Source: CAZTZL01 sp964617625
Lineage (GTDB): Bacteria; Zhuqueibacterota; QNDG01; DSAB01
NCBI GenBank assembly: GCA_964617625.1
Contig: CAZTZL010000028.1
Location: 1 to 39,743 of the forward strand
Reading direction: 5' to 3'
Length of the DNA stretch: 39,743 nt
Each line of letters starts with the position of its first letter. The first letter of the stretch is position 1. Positions 7,330-14,962 of this stretch are shown one piece after another. The notes beneath the pieces were generated by a model that saw nothing but the letters and a program-made list of their open reading frames with translations, did no database searches and was not told the origin of the DNA. The translations under genes and the position numbers were made by a program.

Positions 7330-8379
7330 ATGATCATCGTCATGCAAAAAAATGCAACAAAAGATCAAGTTAAAAATGTAACAGACAAACTCAATAAAAT
7401 GGGATTTGAGATTCATCGGGACGATGGTGTAGACCATACTGTTCTCGGTGTGATTGGAGATACAAGACGAATCGACGCCAGAATTTTCGAACTGGAACCC
7501 GGTGTATCCGAAGTGCTGCGAGTCACCGAACCCTATAAACTGGCAAGCAGAACCTTTCATCCCAAAGACACTGTAATAAAAATAAAAGATGTGATCATAG
7601 GTGCCGAAGAAATCATTGTCATGGCTGGACCATGCGCCGTTGAAAGTGAAAAGCAGATTCACGAGATTGCCGATATCGTTAAAGATGGAGGAGGAAAAGT
7701 GCTTCGCGGCGGCGCTTTCAAACCCAGATCATCACCGTACAGTTTCCAGGGACTCGGTGAAAAGGGATTGAAATTTATGAAAAATGCAGCACAAGAAAAT
7801 GGCTTGCTGACCGTATCGGAAGTCATGGATATCAGCACGCTGAATGTATTTTTAAAATATATCGACATTCTTCAAATCGGTGCCCGAAACATGCAAAATT
7901 TTCCCCTTTTAAAGGAAATTGGGAAAGTCAGGAAACCGGTACTGCTCAAACGAGGGATGTCTGCCACAATCGAAGAATTGCTCATGGCAGCCGAATACAT
8001 CATGTCCGGCGGGAATCATAACATCATTCTCTGCGAGCGGGGCATCCGCACTTTCGAAAAATACACGCGCAACACAATGGACATTTCAGCCATTCCCGTG
8101 GTGAAAGAACACAGCCATCTGCCGATTATCGCCGATCCGAGCCACGGTACGGGAAGAAGAGATAAAGTTGGGTCCATGGCCAGAGCGTCCGTCGCAGCCG
8201 GAGCGGACGGCCTTCTCATTGAGGTGCATAACCACCCGGAAAAGGCGCTTTCCGACGGCGCCCAATCGCTTTATCCTGATCAATTTAAATCTCTAATGGA
8301 AGAACTTCAGGCCATCGCATCGGCTATCGGGAGATATATCGGAAAAATGAAACCAGCAAAAACAGAAAAAAAAGTCTGA
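7330..8379 (+). CDS. aroF: 3-Deoxy-7-phosphoheptulonate (DAHP) synthase, type I-beta
   Basis: A 349-residue cytosolic enzyme joining phosphoenolpyruvate and erythrose-4-phosphate, the committed step of the shikimate pathway. Residues 1-70 form the ferredoxin-like regulatory domain found in the Thermotoga maritima type. The TIM-barrel follows from about 85, with AGPCAVES, KPRSSPYSFQG, IGARNMQN and ADPSHGTGRRD. Candidate metal ligands are Cys102, His272, Glu298 and Asp309. In this subfamily the N-domain binds Tyr or Phe for feedback inhibition, so this step is probably controlled both by the leader (transcription) and allosterically. It lies 3 nt after the mutase. Symbol usage (aroF/aroG) varies for this family. 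Confidence 0.95.
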   Translation: MIIVMQKNATKDQVKNVTDKLNKMGFEIHRDDGVDHTVLGVIGDTRRIDARIFELEPGVSEVLRVTEPYKLASRTFHPKDTVIKIKDVIIGAEEIIVMAGPCAVESEKQIHEIADIVKDGGGKVLRGGAFKPRSSPYSFQGLGEKGLKFMKNAAQENGLLTVSEVMDISTLNVFLKYIDILQIGARNMQNFPLLKEIGKVRKPVLLKRGMSATIEELLMAAEYIMSGGNHNIILCERGIRTFEKYTRNTMDISAIPVVKEHSHLPIIADPSHGTGRRDKVGSMARASVAAGADGLLIEVHNHPEKALSDGAQSLYPDQFKSLMEELQAIASAIGRYIGKMKPAKTEKKV

Positions 8380-8416
8380 GATATTCCAATTCATACCCAG
8401 ATAAAGAGTTCGAATA

Positions 8417-9517
8417 ATGGCTCCTTTTAACAAAATTACAATTGTCGGTGTCGGCCTGATTGGGGGATCACTCGGTCTTGCATTCAAACGGAAATTTCCT
8501 GATATACACATTACAGGCGTATCAAGCGAAAAAACCCTTGAAGGCGCGCTAAAAGCCGGTGCCATAGATCAGGGATTTCCAAAATCGGAACTCTCAAAAG
8601 GAGTTGTTGAAGGGGATTTAATTTTTCTTTGTAATCCCATCTCGCAAATTTTGGAATTACTGCCTCAGGTTGCAGAATCAATTCATGAAGAAGCGATGGT
8701 AACCGATGTCGGAAGTACAAAATTGAAAATCTCTGAAACAGCTTCCCGGTACTTTTTTGGAAACAGGTATTTTCTGGGCGGACATCCCATGACCGGCAGT
8801 GAAGGCCGCGGCATTGAAAACGCTGATGCGCTTCTCTTTGAAAACAGTGTTTACGTATTGACCCCGCAGCAAAATATTCCGGACACCATCACCCGGAACT
8901 TCGGAAACCTGCTGGAATCGATTGGCGCCAAAGTATTGTTTATCGACCCGGCCACGCATGACAAAGTCGCTGCCGGAATCAGCCATCTTCCCCAAATTCT
9001 TGCGGTCAGTTTGGTGAATCTGATTGCAAAATATGAACAGGATTCCCATCTCTTTTTAAAATTGGCTGCCGGAGGTTTCCGCGATATGACGCGCATCGCT
9101 TCGAGCCCGTACGAGATATGGAAGGACATCCTGGACACCAACAACGAAAAGCTGTCCGAATTTATCGATGAATTCATTTCGGTTTTACAGAACAACCAGA
9201 AACATCTCACGGATGAGGTCATTTCAGAATCGTTTCGGGAATCCGCACGTCACCGCTTGTCTATTCCCCGGGACACCAAAGGGTTTCTTCGTCCCCATTA
9301 CGATCTGTCGATACGCGTGGAGGACAAACCGGGAGTCATCGCGGAAATATCAACTGCATTGGCCTCGGGAAATATAAACATTAAAGATATTGAAGTTTTA
9401 AAGGTCAGAGAAGGGGATTCCGGAACGATACGTATCTCCCTGGAAACACCAGAGGCCAGAGAACAGGCACGGACTATTTTGAAAAAAATTGGCTATTCAT
9501 CTTCATTTCGCAACTGA
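8417..9517 (+). CDS. tyrA: Prephenate dehydrogenase with C-terminal ACT domain
   Basis: A 366-residue NAD(P)-dependent enzyme that oxidatively decarboxylates prephenate to 4-hydroxyphenylpyruvate for tyrosine synthesis. The Rossmann motif GVGLIGGSLG is at residues 11-20. The catalytic region includes GGHPMTGSEGRG and the dimerisation helices include AAGGFRDMTRIASS. An ACT domain at about 294-366 (YDLSIRVEDKPGVIAEIS) is the likely tyrosine sensor. Length and architecture match Bacillus-type TyrA. It sits within the aromatic operon, 37 nt after DAHP synthase and 7 nt before aroA. No prephenate dehydratase gene is in the window, so the Phe branch is completed elsewhere. Confidence 0.94.
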   Translation: MAPFNKITIVGVGLIGGSLGLAFKRKFPDIHITGVSSEKTLEGALKAGAIDQGFPKSELSKGVVEGDLIFLCNPISQILELLPQVAESIHEEAMVTDVGSTKLKISETASRYFFGNRYFLGGHPMTGSEGRGIENADALLFENSVYVLTPQQNIPDTITRNFGNLLESIGAKVLFIDPATHDKVAAGISHLPQILAVSLVNLIAKYEQDSHLFLKLAAGGFRDMTRIASSPYEIWKDILDTNNEKLSEFIDEFISVLQNNQKHLTDEVISESFRESARHRLSIPRDTKGFLRPHYDLSIRVEDKPGVIAEISTALASGNINIKDIEVLKVREGDSGTIRISLETPEAREQARTILKKIGYSSSFRN

Positions 9518-9524
9518 GATCCCT

Positions 9525-10808
9525 ATGAATCAAACTATCCAAAAAGCAAAATCATTCAAAGGCACCATCGATGTTCCAGGTGACAAATCCATTTCTCACC
9601 GCGCGTTATTATTGGGAGCGCTTGCCGAAGGCACGACCCGGATTACCAACCTTTCTCACGGACAGGATGTTATGAGCACGCTTGCCTGTCTGCAGAAGAT
9701 GGGGATTCGGATCGATCAAGACGCCGATGAGACGCAAGTGCACGGAAAAGGATTATCCGGTTTTTCCCGGCCTGAAACCGCACTGAATGCAGGCAACTCG
9801 GGAACGACCATGCGCCTGATGTCCGGCATACTGTCTGCCCAACCTTTTCATTCCGTGATGACAGGAGATGCTTCTCTTTCGAAACGTCCGATGAACCGGA
9901 TTGTGCATCCCCTCACAATGATGGGAGCGGTTATTCACACGAAAGAAGGCGGATTTCCCCCGCTTCAGATTCAGGGAACCACACTTCATCCCATTCATTA
10001 TAATTCACCTGTTGCCAGTGCGCAAATCAAATCCTCTGTTCTCCTGGCGGGGCTCTTTGCAGACGGAAAGACTTCTGTGACTGAACCGAAGCAATCGCGT
10101 GATCATACGGAACGCATGCTCCCCTGTTTTGGAATCCCGGTAGAAAAAGCCGGCCTGACTGTCAGTGTGACCGGCCCCGCAAAATTACAGTCTGCATTCA
10201 TTGATGTTCCAGGTGATATTTCCTCTGCGGCATTCTGCATCATTGGCGCGTTATTGATCCAAAATTCGAATGTAATAATTAAAAATATCGGGATCAATCC
10301 GACACGCACCGGCTTGATCGATGTTTTGGAACGAATGGGCGCAATGATCCAAAAAACCAACGTATCGAATGTAAATGGCGAACCGAGAGCCGATCTGACC
10401 GTCACAACCAGTCCGCTCCGGAGTATTGAAATTGGAAGTAAGACTATACCGCTGTTGATAGACGAAATTCCTGTCCTGGCCATCGCTGCAGCCCGGGCTG
10501 AAGGAACCACGATCATTCGCGACGCAAAGGAGCTTCGGGTAAAAGAGAGTGACCGCATTCATGCCATCGGAAAAAACTTGAGAGCCATGGGCGTGGAAAT
10601 CGTAACTTTCGAAGACGGATTTGCCATCACGGGGCCCCAATCTTTAAAAGGGGCGAACATCGATAGTTTCGGCGACCACCGGATTGCCATGGCCTTTTCG
10701 ATTGCCGGATTAATTGCCGAAGGAAAAACCGTCATTCAAGACAGTGAATGCGCGGATATATCCTATCCGGCATTTTTTAAAACGTTGAATCAACTATCCA
10801 ATGGATAA
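9525..10808 (+). CDS. aroA: EPSP synthase, class II type
   Basis: A 427-residue enzyme making 5-enolpyruvylshikimate-3-phosphate from shikimate-3-phosphate and phosphoenolpyruvate. It shows all four motifs used to define class II (glyphosate-insensitive type) enzymes: GDKS at 19-22, SAQIK at 164-168, RDHTE at 191-195 and NPTR at 257-260. It also has the PEP-site loop NAGNSGTTMR (89-98) and KESDR near the C-terminus. The ATG at 9525 is preferred: the frame opens at 9489 inside tyrA, and homologues start just before the DVPGDKS strand. It is 7 nt after tyrA, and its end overlaps aroE by 8 nt, suggesting translational coupling. Confidence 0.96.
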   Translation: MNQTIQKAKSFKGTIDVPGDKSISHRALLLGALAEGTTRITNLSHGQDVMSTLACLQKMGIRIDQDADETQVHGKGLSGFSRPETALNAGNSGTTMRLMSGILSAQPFHSVMTGDASLSKRPMNRIVHPLTMMGAVIHTKEGGFPPLQIQGTTLHPIHYNSPVASAQIKSSVLLAGLFADGKTSVTEPKQSRDHTERMLPCFGIPVEKAGLTVSVTGPAKLQSAFIDVPGDISSAAFCIIGALLIQNSNVIIKNIGINPTRTGLIDVLERMGAMIQKTNVSNVNGEPRADLTVTTSPLRSIEIGSKTIPLLIDEIPVLAIAAARAEGTTIIRDAKELRVKESDRIHAIGKNLRAMGVEIVTFEDGFAITGPQSLKGANIDSFGDHRIAMAFSIAGLIAEGKTVIQDSECADISYPAFFKTLNQLSNG

Positions 10809-11667
10809 AACCAATCAAAATACATACTGCGTTATCGGCGATCCGATTGCGCATTCGCTTTCACCGGAGATACACACTTTTGTATTTCAAAATCTGAACA
10901 TCGAATGTCTATACGAAAAGATCCGGGTGCGTCCGAACGATCTTGAAGCTTTTGTTAAAGAATCAAAAAAAACAGGCCGGCCGGGCTTCAACATCACAAT
11001 ACCGCACAAAGAAACCGTCATGATCTGGCTGGATAAAATTGACGAACTGGCAATCAACGTGGGTGCGGTCAATACGGTTGTGAACAGGAACGGCAAGCTG
11101 ACCGGATACAACACGGATGTTTACGGATGCCGCATGGCTTTGGAACGGGCCGGATGGAAAACCGGAAAGAATGTTATTTTATTGGGTGCTGGCGGCGCAG
11201 CCCGAGCGGTGATACACGCCCTGAATCTGATGGACGTATCGCGTGTAATACTATTCGATATCGTTCGGGAACGGTGCGAAAAAATAAAAACGGATTTTCA
11301 AAAATATAAATCCATTGAAATTGTCACGCTTCCGCTGAATGATGCCAACCTACAAAAAGCATTAATTGATGCCAATCTTCTGATCAATGCCACGCCGGTG
11401 GGCATGTGGCCCCATGCTGACAAAACACCCATTCCCGATCCAACGTGGCTGCCGCAGGATGCAGCAGTTTTTGACTTGGTCCCAAAACCGATTCAGACGA
11501 GACTTTTGAGTGAAGCCGCATCTAGAGGCATTAAAACGATTCAAGGACTCAGCATGCTCATTGCACAAGCACTAGCTGCTGATGAAATCTGGCTGGGGAA
11601 AAAAATACCGGAAGATTTTTTCGATTCGCTTTTAAAACATATTCACCAAATTATGGACAGATTATGA
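10801..11667 (+). CDS. aroE: Shikimate 5-dehydrogenase
   Basis: A 288-residue NADPH-dependent reductase converting 3-dehydroshikimate to shikimate. The substrate domain has SLSPEIH, NITIPHK with the catalytic Lys70, and NTDVYG with Asp106. The cofactor domain has the glycine-rich loop GAGGAARAV, and the end contains GLSMLIAQ. The length is typical of AroE (270-290). Its ATG lies within the last codons of aroA and its TGA overlaps the aroC ATG (ATGA), so all three are tightly coupled. No fused dehydroquinase is present; the type II dehydroquinase is encoded at the operon end. Confidence 0.96.
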   Translation: MDKTNQNTYCVIGDPIAHSLSPEIHTFVFQNLNIECLYEKIRVRPNDLEAFVKESKKTGRPGFNITIPHKETVMIWLDKIDELAINVGAVNTVVNRNGKLTGYNTDVYGCRMALERAGWKTGKNVILLGAGGAARAVIHALNLMDVSRVILFDIVRERCEKIKTDFQKYKSIEIVTLPLNDANLQKALIDANLLINATPVGMWPHADKTPIPDPTWLPQDAAVFDLVPKPIQTRLLSEAASRGIKTIQGLSMLIAQALAADEIWLGKKIPEDFFDSLLKHIHQIMDRL

Positions 11668-12848
11668 CACAACTTCGTTTCAGCACAGCCGGCGAATCCC
11701 ACGGTAAGGCACTCGTCGGAATCATTGAGGGCATGCCTTCGAATCTGAAAATCGACCGGGGAAAGATCGACCATGAAATGAAGAGAAGACAGCAAGGGCA
11801 CGGCCGCGGAGATCGCATGAAAATCGAGTCGGATCATGTTGAAATTCTCTCGGGATTGCGTTTCGGACGCACGCTCGGCACGCCGATTGGACTGGTCATC
11901 GAAAATCAGGATTGGCCCAACTGGCAGGAACGCATGGCGGTCTGGGAAGGTGAAGAGAAGCAGCCATTGACGATTCCCCGTCCCGGACATGCCGACTTTG
12001 CAGGTGCCGTAAAATACGATCATCATGACATGAGAAATGTCCTGGAACGGGCCAGCGCAAGAGAAACAGCCGTCAGGGTCGCCATGGGCGCTGTCATCAA
12101 ACAACTGCTGAATGAATTCGGTATTCAAATCGGCAGCCACGTGATTCAGATTCACAAAGCCTGTTCTCTGAATACATTTCGAATATTGTCCGGAAAATCA
12201 GATCTTCATACAGAAACAACGATTAAAAGCATTATTGAACAGGCAGAACAATCCGATGTGCGGTGTGCCGATCCTGAAACAGAAAAGAAAATGAAAGATA
12301 TAATCGACCGGGCCAAAGCCGATGGAGATTCCCTGGGGGGAACGTTTGAATGTATCGCACTGAATGTCCCTGTCGGACTCGGAAGCCATGTGACCTGGGA
12401 CAGCAGGCTGGATGTTCATATTGCCGCCGATATGATGAGTATTCCTGCGATGAAAGCAGTGGAAATCGGACTCGGAACGGAAAATGGAGTCCGGCTGGGT
12501 TCGGAAGTGCATGATTCTTTTACAATCGGGAAATCGGGCAGGATAGAGCGTCCGAGCAATCGGGCCGGCGGCATCGAAGGAGGCATCAGCAACGGACAGC
12601 CTGTCATCGTCAGAGTAACCATGAAACCGATCCCGACATTGACGCAGCCCCTTCCATCGGTGGATTTAAAAACAAAAAAACCGGCGATGGCGCACAGGGA
12701 AAGATCGGATGTCTGCGCCGTGCCGGCCGCAAGTGTTGTAGGAGAAGCTATGCTGGCAATCACATTGGGAAAAGCACTCTGCGAGAAATTCGGCGGGGAT
12801 TCAATCGAACAGATGAAGAGACATTTCAATGCGGATCAATCTTTCTGA
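11664..12848 (+). CDS. aroC: Chorismate synthase
   Basis: A 394-residue FMN-dependent enzyme producing chorismate by anti-1,4-elimination of phosphate from EPSP, the last common step for aromatic amino acids, folate and quinones. Signatures are STAGESHGKALVGIIEG with conserved His13, RRQQGHGRGDRM, RPGHADFAGAVKY, RASARETAVRVA, and near the end RSDVCAVPAASVVGEAM. The length is at the upper end of the usual 350-400. It overlaps aroE by 4 nt and the following aroK reading frame by 20 nt. The active form needs reduced FMN from another system. Confidence 0.96.
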   Translation: MTQLRFSTAGESHGKALVGIIEGMPSNLKIDRGKIDHEMKRRQQGHGRGDRMKIESDHVEILSGLRFGRTLGTPIGLVIENQDWPNWQERMAVWEGEEKQPLTIPRPGHADFAGAVKYDHHDMRNVLERASARETAVRVAMGAVIKQLLNEFGIQIGSHVIQIHKACSLNTFRILSGKSDLHTETTIKSIIEQAEQSDVRCADPETEKKMKDIIDRAKADGDSLGGTFECIALNVPVGLGSHVTWDSRLDVHIAADMMSIPAMKAVEIGLGTENGVRLGSEVHDSFTIGKSGRIERPSNRAGGIEGGISNGQPVIVRVTMKPIPTLTQPLPSVDLKTKKPAMAHRERSDVCAVPAASVVGEAMLAITLGKALCEKFGGDSIEQMKRHFNADQSF

Positions 12849-13380
12849 AAAACGCAACATCTACCTCATGGGATTTATGGGGTGCGGTAAAAGCAAGGTC
12901 GGAAAAATCATTGCCCAAAAGTTAGGCTGGCCGTTTCTGGATACGGACACTTGCATTGTCAAAGATGCGGGATTAACCATCCCTGAAATCTTCGAACAGA
13001 TGGGGGAATCCCATTTTCGGGAACTGGAAAAAAAATGCATCGAAAAAATTACACGCCTGAACGGCCATGTCATTTCCCTTGGCGGCGGAGCGATCCTCGA
13101 TCCGGAAAATTGGGAGAACATCTCTGAATCGGGAATGACAGTCACGCTCTCCTATCCCCCGGAGATATTGGCTGCCCGGCTCGAAAAAAAATCGGACCGC
13201 CCGCTTTTGAATGAAACGGAAGGAAACACCCGACTGGTGAAAATTATTGAATTACTGAATAAACGTGAATCCTACTACCGCAGAGCCGATCTGATTCTCC
13301 ATTTAAATAAAGAGGTTCCCGCGGATTGGGTCGCAGAAACTTTGATCGGATACATGAAAGGATCGATATGCGGGAAGTAA
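12829..13380 (+). CDS. aroK: Shikimate kinase
   Basis: A 183-residue ATP-dependent kinase phosphorylating the shikimate 3-hydroxyl. The Walker A loop GFMGCGKSK spans about 15-23; the shikimate-binding DTD, FRELEKK and LGGGA elements follow, and SDRPLL marks the lid. The ATG at 12829 lies 20 nt inside the end of aroC in another frame. The next in-frame ATG (12868) would cut into the first beta-strand before the P-loop, so the upstream start is preferred. It overlaps aroB by 13 nt. Confidence 0.95.
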   Translation: MRINLSEKRNIYLMGFMGCGKSKVGKIIAQKLGWPFLDTDTCIVKDAGLTIPEIFEQMGESHFRELEKKCIEKITRLNGHVISLGGGAILDPENWENISESGMTVTLSYPPEILAARLEKKSDRPLLNETEGNTRLVKIIELLNKRESYYRRADLILHLNKEVPADWVAETLIGYMKGSICGK

Positions 13381-14462
13381 AAATCGACCTTGGGCCGAAA
13401 AGCTATTCAATTTTTATCGAAACGGATTCTCTGCCCAATATCAGTGCCCGGCTGGGGAAATTCGATCGGGGTATTCAAATCGGAGTTATCTCGGACCAGA
13501 CCGTTTCAAAACTCTACGCGGATTCGGTCATGAATTCCCTGAAAAAAGCGGACTTCGATCCATTCCTCTTTGTCGTTCCCAATGGTGAAGCCTCAAAATC
13601 CATCGACCAGACAAACAGATTGTATACAAAACTTCTCGAATCCAATTTTCGCCGTGACAGCGTGATTCTCGCTCTGGGAGGGGGCGTGGTCGGCGATCTG
13701 GCCGGATTCGTTGCCGCCACATTCATGCGCGGGATTCCGTTCGTCCAGATTCCGACAACTTTGCTTGCCCAGGTGGACAGCAGTGTCGGCGGCAAGGTGG
13801 GGATCAACCATCCTCTCGGGAAGAATTTGATCGGAAGTTTTTATCAGCCCGAATATGTGGTCATCGATCCGAACGTACTGCAGACACTGGAGAAACGGGA
13901 AATCTGGGCCGGTCTGGGCGAGGTAGTTAAATATGGCTTGATATGGGATGGCACGTTTTTTAATTTGATTGAAACCGGGTTATCAGATATCGCTAATCTG
14001 AAAGATGCCGAACAATTATCAAAAACAATTGAATTCTGCTGCCGAATCAAAGCCGAAGTCGTGGAGCGTGACGAAAAAGAGAAAAGCTTGAGACGCATTC
14101 TCAATTTCGGCCACACACTGGGCCATGCGCTGGAAGCAGTCACAGAATATGATTATTTTAAACACGGTGAGGCCGTTGTTTACGGAATGCGCTGGGCTGC
14201 ATGGGTTTCCTGGCAGAAAAAATACCTTACGGAATCCGAATATCTGCGGATTGAACGATTGCTCAATCAATTTCCGGTTCCGGAACTGCCGCAAAATGTA
14301 ACCGCAAATCATTTAATCGACAAAATAAAAATCGACAAGAAACAGTCCGTTAAAGGACTCCATCTTGTTCTGTTGGAAAAAATCGGAAAAGTTAAAATGG
14401 AACAGGGCGAGGAACTTTCCCATTATATCGAAGGATGGCTGAATTATGCCGGGAAAAAATAA
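13368..14462 (+). CDS. aroB: 3-Dehydroquinate synthase
   Basis: A 364-residue NAD- and metal-dependent enzyme closing the ring of DAHP to 3-dehydroquinate. Motifs are GGGVVGDLAGFVAATFMRG, PTTLLAQVDSSVGGK, INHPLGKN and IGSFYQP. The metal site is GEVVKYG with FGHTLGHALE and KHGEAVVYGM. I start at the ATG at 13368, with AAGGA 7 nt upstream, rather than at the frame opening at 13326, which would extend 14 residues into aroK without homology to the family. It overlaps aroK by 13 nt, and aroQ follows immediately. Confidence 0.95.
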   Translation: MREVKIDLGPKSYSIFIETDSLPNISARLGKFDRGIQIGVISDQTVSKLYADSVMNSLKKADFDPFLFVVPNGEASKSIDQTNRLYTKLLESNFRRDSVILALGGGVVGDLAGFVAATFMRGIPFVQIPTTLLAQVDSSVGGKVGINHPLGKNLIGSFYQPEYVVIDPNVLQTLEKREIWAGLGEVVKYGLIWDGTFFNLIETGLSDIANLKDAEQLSKTIEFCCRIKAEVVERDEKEKSLRRILNFGHTLGHALEAVTEYDYFKHGEAVVYGMRWAAWVSWQKKYLTESEYLRIERLLNQFPVPELPQNVTANHLIDKIKIDKKQSVKGLHLVLLEKIGKVKMEQGEELSHYIEGWLNYAGKK

Positions 14463-14463
14463 A

Positions 14464-14904
14464 ATGAAAAATATTCTCGTGATTCACGGGCCCAATCTCA
14501 ATCTTCTTGGAGAAAGAGAACCCGAATTGTACGGAGCGAGGACATTAAAGGATATCAACCGGGAGATTGCGAATCATGCCTCTTTAAAAAAACTGAACGT
14601 CCGATTCTACCAGTCCAATCATGAGGGCAGACTTATCGACTGCATACATCGGAACCGGCACTGGACAGATGGTCTGGTGATCAATCCCGGCGCGTTCACT
14701 CATTACAGTTATGCGTTGCGGGACGCAGTTGCCGCAATGGGCAAACCGGCTGTTGAGGTCCATCTTTCGGATATTCACAAACGGGAAGCGTTCCGAAAAA
14801 TTTCGGTGATTAAGCCGGTTTGTATCAAGCAGATCTCTGGAAAAGGAATTCAAAGCTATATTGAAGGCATCGAAACACTGCTCGCCAGGAATAAAAAAAT
14901 GTAG
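14464..14904 (+). CDS. aroQ: Type II 3-dehydroquinate dehydratase
   Basis: A 146-residue flavodoxin-like enzyme, normally a dodecamer, dehydrating 3-dehydroquinate to 3-dehydroshikimate. Visible elements are HGPNLNLLGEREPELYG (with the catalytic Tyr in ELYG), YQSNHEGRLID, INPGAFTHYSYALRDA and EVHLSDIHKREAFR. The ATG at 14464, one base after the aroB stop, matches the usual MKxILVIHGPN beginning; an ATG 18 nt earlier is also in frame. It completes the set of seven shikimate enzymes. Its TAG stop lies inside the 5' arm of the terminator hairpin. Confidence 0.95.
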   Translation: MKNILVIHGPNLNLLGEREPELYGARTLKDINREIANHASLKKLNVRFYQSNHEGRLIDCIHRNRHWTDGLVINPGAFTHYSYALRDAVAAMGKPAVEVHLSDIHKREAFRKISVIKPVCIKQISGKGIQSYIEGIETLLARNKKM

Positions 14905-14935
14905 GATGCGCACAGCGCATCCTACTAGTCATTTT
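14901..14935. terminator. Bidirectional hairpin terminator between convergent operons
   Basis: GTAGGATGCGC (14901-14911) pairs perfectly with GCGCATCCTAC (14915-14925) over a 3-nt loop. On the plus strand a T5 run follows after 5 nt (14931-14935). On the minus strand the stem is followed by ATTTTTTTA, a stronger terminator. It therefore serves both the aromatic operon and the glycan operon that ends at 14963. Such GC-rich palindromes may also be dispersed REP-like repeats. Confidence 0.8.
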
Positions 14936-14962
14936 TCCTGATCGCAAAGTAAATTTTTATTA

